From Trileptium ribeirensis (Eukaryota; Nematoda; Enoplea; Enoplida; Thoracostomopsidae), in the NCBI GenBank assembly GCA_030248225.1, contig JASANE010011723.1, positions 1-64,000 of the forward strand: DNA of 64,000 nt, in the 5' to 3' direction. A model generated the notes under the pieces. That model saw only the letters and a program-made list of their open reading frames with translations, ran no database searches and was not told the origin of the DNA. The translations under genes and the position numbers were made by a program. Positions 52,801 through 61,800 of this stretch are shown in pieces (within the stretch, counting starts at the first letter, position 1; each line of letters opens with the position of its first letter).

Positions 52801-55800
52801 GGTATATCGGTCTTTCTTTTCCATTCGACGTCAACGTCGCGAGACACGGGTTGTGGTAAACTAGTACCCGTATAGTTAGATTTAATAAAGACTCCTTAAA
52901 AACCGATTTTTGCCATTCTAACCCGAAGACTGGGTCGAAGCTGCAAACATTCAACTAAATGGGCGCATCGCATCTTGTTATCGACCAAAAAATTATGCGG
53001 CCGAAATGCGAAATCTATCCTGCCGAAGATGCGTTATGAATGTCAGAGTCGGGCAACAAGGAAGTTTCACGATTTTAACAATTATCGATTTCACAGGAAA
53101 CTCCGCTCGCTCTTTATCAATAACCAAACATATGAAAGAACACAACATTTTTGAAATCGGGTTCGTCTACCGTAAAACCCTTGAAACCACATGAAAAGGT
53201 ATAATATAGCCAAGTGGGACCCTAATAGACACTCGTTTGCCTGATACCCTAATAGACACTCGTTAAGGTTAATAATGATAATAATAATAATGTAAAAACG
53301 CATAACACGCCGAAACACCCATCAGCTGTTCTCTACAATTTTGTTTCTGAAGAACCATTGGTTTTGTCACTTTGCAAACGGAGCAACCATAGAAAATAGA
53401 GTTTCTTCCAATAGCACACCACTGTGCAAAGTTTCGTCTATCGTTGGGTTTGCGCTGTTCCAATGATTTCCTATCCACCTTCTCGCAAACTGACAGGAAC
53501 TGGATACTTGGATTTTGGCTAAGTCGCTTGAATGTCATATCAAGGTAAAAGCCAACTTTTCAAACATTTTTTTCTGAAATCAAGTTTTTAACTGCAGAAA
53601 GGTATTTTAGTAAAAATTTTGACAAATATTTAGTCAGCTGAGGTGTTTTTGCAGTAAGGGGTGTGGAACAAAAATTTTGCCATGGGGCACCGAAAATGTC
53701 TGGCCACCGCTTTGGAGACACCATGTAGGTATATAAAAATAAATATAAGGCTCATTGGCTCAATCTTGTACAAAATCTCAAAATACCTAGTGGATGCTGG
53801 AGGTTGACCTGAGAGGAAGCCAAAATTTTTCTGGTGGATCCGTCGGAAATCAGGCCAGGCCAGGGTATTTCATCTTTGCTTCGGATTCGGCGATTTGAGT
53901 ATCGTACGTGCGAAAATGACCGAATAAGAGGTCGGCACCTGTGGCTCCAGATACAACGTATGGACCGAAATGTTGGATACGGATATCGGCGCTGCCTCGC
54001 TGTTTACAGCTGATATTTGTATTTTCAAATAAATATGACACAAAACGATATGAAAAACACGATAAAATCCAATTTTAAAAGACCCAGTTAACATGGGAGC
54101 ATTGTTTTTTCCAGCAAACCTGTTGAAACGCAAGTATTTTTGAGTTCAAGCTTTCAGAGTCTCGCTGAATGACCCAAGGTGTAATTTTAATGCTGTGAAG
54201 AAGTCAGCTCACGCCCTCTAATTTCGAAATAACTGAAGGTATGTGGGCTTAAAAATTACAATTTCGCTCTCGTCAGCGCTTTGTTTGATACTATTAGTAA
54301 TTCTTATTGAGCGGAGCGAGGTCGCTGAGCGAAGCGTTTTTATTTTCTGTCTGGGAGCAAAAAAGTCGATGTCCGTTCGTCCGTTTTATTTTATATCATT
54401 TTATATTTTATCATTAATTAAGCTAATTAGTTAATTAACACCCTAATTAAGCTCATAACAGATTAATTATTGGTCGTAGAGTCGTTTTAATGGCATATAC
54501 GTTGAGTTTTACATGGGGAAATAAGAAAATAGATGCATTGTACATACAGGAATAGTGTAGTACGAATGTTATAGGCAAAATTATTTTCAGACTCCGTGTC
54601 CTATGATTTCATTGCTGTTCTTCGATTATCATTCATCACCATGCTGTATAAGCCACGTGACTCCCTTTGTCTTGCTTTTCGTTCGAACGGAATAAAACTA
54701 TTCTTTCATTTACTCATTGTTGTCTAAGTAATAATATATTCCCAAGACATTGAGTACGTTCATATTACTAATGCCGTCGCTCCGCTCAAAAAATGTAGTT
54801 CCACTACGACTGGTTAGCGTAGTTTAATGTTATAGGTATCTACGTAATTGCCAAATTCGATATTGTGTTCTGCTTGCTCATCAAAAACTTTCGAGTAGAA
54901 TATTGTAAAGCTGTTGTAGTAGACAAGTACCGCTGTCCTTGAGTTTGGTTGCTACGCTTTGTCTATCGATGAATCTTGCAATTATATTCACTCATCAACA
55001 TCAGCTACACCGTATAAGTTTTCCATTCTTTAAGCTATACACGAATGTTACCATGGTTTCTCTGTGTCATTGATGCATTGGTACATGTCGTGCGACAACC
55101 TTCAAGGTAGCTTCCTGATAGTCTAACTGTATTAATTTTTGATTGTTTTAGAAAATATAAAGTTAAAAGCGATTGTGGAGCAACTGATTCAACACCGTTT
55201 CAAACGAGATCCGGTCAAGTTTTGGCGTGCTGAAGTTGCTCGCAAACAAAAAGTAGAAGTTAGTATCTTTATATTACTGAGCGCCCCAAATTGGGGGTGG
55301 GGAGGCGTTTTCTAGTACGCCATAGCAAAAACCGGGTGCCCCTGTTCGCGCAACTTTGCAAAATTGTGGGCTACACCAGCTCATCGCTTCAGTACAGGTG
55401 GTCATTCGTTAATGCTGAATATTTTTATTTGAATTCAAGAGTAATCTGCTTGATACGTCCATAGAATATAGCGTGGGTTAGCTACCAAACCTAGCTATAT
55501 GAGATTGACCAGACATATTTCATAATTTGCAGAAATTGTTTGGAGTTTTATTTTTTATGGTGACCTTTAGGAGCTAAATGAAGAAACTGCGAACGAAGAA
55601 GAAACCCAAGATGATCGCGAAGCCGATCCCGATGGGAAGGTGATTCATGGCTACGAATATCTTGTGGACTTGCCTGTGCGATCGCTGTCATATGAGAACA
55701 AATTAAAATTTGAGCGTGACCGTGATCAAAAGTTGGCAGAAGTGCAAACTTTGCGCGCTAAAACGGAAAAAGATCTCTGGCGTGAAGATCTCGACAAATT

Positions 55801-58800
55801 TGAACAAGAATATGAAGTAAGTTATATGGTTGCTATGTGAAGTCCTTTTACTTATGTTTGGACAAAAATACATACATCACCAGAATGCATAAAGATGCTT
55901 CTCTACATTGGTAATCTCAATTAGTTAACGTTATGTCAAATTTTATAGCCGATATTTATTGTAGCATAGCATCAAAAGAATAGTTTCTAGGCACAGTCCT
56001 TATCAGGCCTTCTAACTCGCATTCCCATTCGATGAAAATTTTGTTATAAGGCAAACATAATAAGGCTTCCTGGTTCGGCGTCTGCAAGGATGCAAGGTTG
56101 TCAAGTGGAATGAAATGAAAGGGGCGACCGGTGTTCAACTGAAGGATTCTAAGTGTAAAAATAGCAAATCAAAAATGCAAGTTTTTCATGTAAAGACGTT
56201 TGTGATTGAACTAATAATTTGTTTTCATATACTATTATGTTATATTTAATAGAATATTTAACTAGAGAATTGGACATAACATTTTCATAACTTGAAAATG
56301 TTTGTCATTTATTGTGTTAACTGGCGGTCGTTTTACGTGGAACAACAAAAATTTCAGAGTTATAAAAACGTGGTGAATCCAAAATTTTGCCTGCTTTATC
56401 AGGTTTTTACTATTGGGTGACGTAAATTCTATCGAAGTAATTCTTTTATTTATCATATTTTATATTCAAGTATTTCTTTTATATTTTCCTTACAATTATT
56501 TTGTAATTTTGGCTCATAATTGCTAAAATTTTTCTCGCGCATTTGTTTGGGGATGCAGAGAGAATCGTTATGGGACCTCATTAGGGATACACATGGCTCT
56601 GTGATTGTGTAGTTTTTTCCGTTACAATTCGACTGTGCATGCAGCCATTTTCCAGCTCCAGACCCAGAAATGTTTAATCAGACCCAGTGAAGTAGTAATC
56701 ATGCCTGTATGGTGTTAGTGTACATTTTGAAAAAAACTATGCGTTGTGGCAAATATAACCTAGAGATGCGCCAAAAGTAGAGGTGCGACTGTTAGGACAG
56801 GGAAAAACCGGAACCAGCAATCGGAATCGTTCTTTTATAACGAAATCGCAACCTTATGCTGTAAATCTATATTATTGCAAAACCAGTGTCGTTCCTAGGG
56901 CATCTACATACCTAGCGGGGGGGGGGGGGCGTCAGTCTCGAAGGCCTCGCTCAATGCTCTAGTGGTGACGAAAATCTATACTCTGATGTTGTTGCAGCCA
57001 CCATTGCTATCATTGAAGGTTGTAGTTGGCATTTATGAATGAAACGACTTCTGTAGGCTTTAACCAAAGGTCTTCCTGGCTGAGAGCCGCGTGGACAGAC
57101 GGGTCGATGAACAGGTAGTACTTGTCGTGTAATTTGACACGTCAAGGAAGACGCGGGTTTGGCATTTTCGTATCTATCCTGTGTCCGTAGCTGTTGAGGA
57201 TGCGACTGAATACCGAAAGGAGCTGGGCAATGGTGTAGCGCATCAATCTGCTCGGAGACTACTTCGATTTATCGATCTTGTGGAAGTCGTTAGAAGACCT
57301 TGTTCAGTTTGTAGTTTACGAGTATTCTGTTGACTTCGTCTGTGTGGTTGCGTTTCAAGCCTTCTTTGTACTGCTGCTGGACCACCATAAGTTAGATGTG
57401 CGATTGTATACACCATAGCACATATGTTGGCCATCATTGAAACCATAGGTAGTGACTTTGTAAAATGCGTGAATCCAGGATGATATTGCTGGATTGCCAA
57501 GGCATATTGTTTGGTGACCATCAGCTCAGGTTCACAAATCTTTAGTATGCTGGTTTCCTGGCGTAAACATGATGGATGTCTGTCATTTTATGGCAGCTAG
57601 AAGCGATGGGAAGCGCTTTGTTTTCGGCGGTTATGATCTTTCAGCTTGAAGATTTAACTGCTGGACCCCATATAGGCTCTGCGTATTCGTCGACAGATAC
57701 ACCAACTGCTTTATAAGTCTTTTTCAGGGTCTTCTTTTGTTGACCCCGTGTAGTTCCCGCTAGAGTTTTTAGCACACTATTCCAGCTTCATTCAAATCGC
57801 AGTCTGCTTGGAATGCTCTGCGACCGTGTACATGGTATCATGTATCTTTTGGCTTGACCAGAGGAACTGTTACACTGTTAACTTCGACTTTAAGGTGGAT
57901 GTTGGTACGTAGGGTCCATGGGTAAACAGTATAACAATATATTTTCGGCCGATACAAGGCCTATTGACTCGAGGAGCCGCTTAACTTTTGGCACGTAGCC
58001 GGTGAGTTGATCACATATTGGTTGAATCTTTGTATCTTGAGTGAAAGTTGAAATATCGTCAGCATACGTAACTATCCTTCCTTGCCGCATCCGGTGGATT
58101 TTCCAAGCCGTTTACGTAGAAATGGAAGACCTTTTGAGAGTTGACTGCCCTTGCCGCACTCCGAGACCAACATTTCGACGCTTGAAAATACGATTTTGGA
58201 CGTTCAAATTTGATGTTCTACCATGCAGATAGCTTCCGAACCAACGGTTCACCACCTTGGGCAACTGTGACTGCATTTTCAACAATTCTTTATAGCTAAT
58301 CATCGAATGCGTTTGAAAAGGGCTCCATTCGCTGGTAACTTTCCAGGGCGCGCTCAATTTTACCTGGGGGTATTTTGCCAGCAGAAAAAACTGTTAAAAA
58401 TCGTGTCAGCAACACTGCCAAAACTCTTGAAGAGAAAAGGCTGTTTTGAAGCAAAAAAATTCTCCAAGAGGTAATGAACCGGGGGAGCCCAAAATTTTGC
58501 GAGGGGTATAAACTAATGGGAAAAGAAAAATGCCAGGGGCCCCCACCGCCCAATTTGGAGAACCCAGTGATAGCTCTAATTTCATTTAATTCAATTTCTT
58601 GAATCCATCTTGGCTATCATTATCAGGCGAGTTATCCAGGATAATTAGCTGATGACGTTCCATACTTTGATTGCAGGACAAAGGAAAGACACAGAGTGAT
58701 AAAATTTTGCATCATTTGGATCCTTCCCAGGTTTCGGCAACACCACAATGATATAAGACCTCAAGATGTTAGGGATATCAGCCTTACTCAGCGGCAGGTT

Positions 58801-61800
58801 GGAAATTCGAGTCAAGAAACAACTATTATGCTTGCCCAGGTATTTCAGATGTAAGGTGGAAATGCCATTACAATAACTGCTTTTCACGACATTATAGCAT
58901 AGGAGACTTGATCTTCGTTGAACACTGAAGCATCGTTCCTGTTGAGCTTGCTTAAGCGTTTTCTGATGCGTCGGGACTCCATGTTGGTTTTGTGCTAGTT
59001 TGATACGATGGAGGTGTATTGTTTGTTGAACGGATCAGCTGCCATCTGGGTCATTTCACGCTACGATGTCCTTTTGCCCCAGACAAAATGACATGACTTT
59101 TTTGGCTCCGATTATCTTAATTTTTACACCCTATGACCAAAAACGTCAAGGATCCCTAATTTGAGGTCGTTATAGTAAATTTTTTAATCGTTTTTATGCT
59201 ATGGCTTCCCAAATACCACCCCCTGCTGCTCAGCAAATGTACCATAAAATGACCTCTGGTATGCTCCAAGTTGCATCTAGCCTCGATTTTGTGATCGTAT
59301 CTCGTGCAGCTCGTCAGCGTGGTCAAAACGTTGTGCGGAACTCCGTACGTCAAAAATTTTAAGCTTTTTATGCCTATTCTTAGGTCAAATTTAACACTTT
59401 TAAAACACGGGGGTGCCGATTTATACCGGTTATTAAATGGAAACGAAGCGGCCATAAACGGTAGCTATTTATATCGATAGTTTAGCCTGGGGGAAGTGCT
59501 ATGCAAAAAAAAATTCACAACATACCCTTTGCCAGATATGTTAGAATGCCGGAAGTAGCTGGTGGTCGGGGGGGAAGGTAAAGTTTGGCGGGGGGGGGGG
59601 TAAAAATGTGAGATGGCCAATTCGACCGTGTTTAACCAGCATAGTTAACTTGAAAACGGTATGTAAGATGTTCTATACCACAATTTCCACTATGAGGGTA
59701 CAAAATGGCAGCCCATATCAACTGCCAGTGTACATGCCTGAGACCATGGTCGGGGGGGGGGGGTAAATTTAGAATTTTTTCAAAAAATAATTTTGCAGCA
59801 TATGTCGTCGAAATGTTTTGCCACAATGTATTATGAGCCAAAAGCGTGAAATTTCCTCGAAATAACATCATTATGTTCGATTTTTTTACATTTTGGTGGT
59901 GGTCGGGGGTGGGTAAAAGTGTGGTCGGGGGTGGGTAAAAGCCTGAGATCAACAGGTCGGGCGCGAGATAGAGCTCAGGTCGTTTCACCATTCGCTTTGT
60001 GATTGGAAAGAACCATAACAGACAAATTAATTGACTTCTACTGACTCTACCATACTTCTAACTAACAACGGTCGGGGAGGGGGTAATCAAATGTGCTAAA
60101 ATCGACCTTTTGACCCTAGCGCTGGGGTAAGTAACAGCAAGCACCTGGGTTAATATTTTTTCAAAAGGCACCCAGGGGATAGGTATGATATATGAACAAC
60201 GTTTATGTACCATGCATAAGTAACGAGCAATGACCAAAAAAGAATTTGGTCGGGGGTGGGTAAAACTGGGGTTCATGCTATATCTACAGCTGTCACTCTC
60301 CATGATTGGAGTTGATTTGAAAATCGTTCAATTAAAAATGTTGTATAGACCTGACTAATCCTGCATAGAAAAGAATTTGGGCCATAACTTCGAACACGGA
60401 GCCACGACACTACCCGAAATAAAGAGGTCGTAAAATTAGTCATTACGATTTTTGTCAATTTGGGACTTATGTGGATGTCCAGCCTCTTACGGCGTGCGTG
60501 AAGCCTAAAAATTTTTTTTGTTTGAACTAGCTAGGTAATGAGGCTTCCTAGCGTAAATAACATTTTTACCAGTTCCCTGCACGTTTATGTGCTACTGGCC
60601 AAAATATCCAGTTTTACCCACCCCCCCCGACCAAAAGGTCATCGTAGCGTGAAATGACCCATTTGATTATTCATGATCATGTCGTCATATTGTCGAATCT
60701 GATGGCTTGATTCTCGCTATTTTTTCTTCCGCTTTTGATGGTCTTGATTGTTTTGCATAGCTGCGAGACATGCGTCGTTGTCTAGAAGTCTTCCACATAT
60801 TCATGCCACTGCTCGCGGCGGTGGTACGTGGTGTCTCTCGTTTTCCAAAAAAACAGCTTTTTTCGGGCATGAGTGTTTCACTTTGAGACTTGTTCCTTAC
60901 TGAATATTGTGTGACCCAGCTGTTTGAACTATTTCACAAAAAAACTTTTTCGTCTGTTGAAATAGGTTCTTTCGAAACATGGAACATCCTTCTCGTTTCA
61001 TCCGCGAAGCCATCCCAGTCTGCTTTGGATAAATACAAATGCGTCTGCTGAGCAGACCACTGTTAGTTTTCGGTATCCATAGGCAGCGCGCACTCTGATT
61101 TACTTAGAAGACTGAACAAGTCCAAGTGAACATAAAATAGCACTCTAAATGGGTAAACAACTATCAAAAGCATCCATGGTGTTGTTTTTTAACGTAAGAT
61201 GGAGGTGAACAATTCCTACAGTGTTGAAAGACGAAGCCTGCTGAAACCATGTTTCCTGCTTTGGTTTTACTGAGAAATTTGCTGATGTAAAGATTTTAAT
61301 TTGAATGGTTCCTCAAGTGATATAATAAACGGACGCATTAGTATTTATTGAATTGAACGAGCAAAAAGAAATAGCTGAGAAACTCCAAATATTTGACCGG
61401 TCATTTATGATAGTAAATGTTTGCATTTCGTTATGTTTCAATCGGCCCAAAGTGTTCTATTCTTGGAACCAAAAACAGTCTTTGCCACTTGTCAATTTAG
61501 TTGTATCTTAAACCCTAAAACGGGCCTAGATACTCAATACGACGATTGCAATGTTCTTTATATAGAATAAATCCATACGACCAGTGCCAAGGCTTCTTCA
61601 ACGTTGAAACTAACCATTAAATCTTAAGGTTACTTAAATGTTCTGATTGTTAAATTTAGGCTTTCAACGTTATTGGTCAGTAGAGGATGAAAAGGTTCCT
61701 TATTTTTTGAACTGTACTCCATAAGGCCATGTTAACCATAATGTATTACCTGGAATGTTGTTACATGGCCTCTACTCGGGTTCAAAAAAGTACCGGTGGT

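Larger units (their letters stand above)
52038..55151 (+). other. TOP2 intron, 3.1 kb
   Basis: Family D on the - strand at 52060-53280, an (ATA)n run at 53272-53292, family G remnants at 53540-53712, family E at 54295-54813. 53720-54290 and 54815-55151 hold nothing recognised. 'ccctaatagacactcgtt' occurs twice, 27 bp apart, near 53220 and 53247. Confidence 0.65.
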
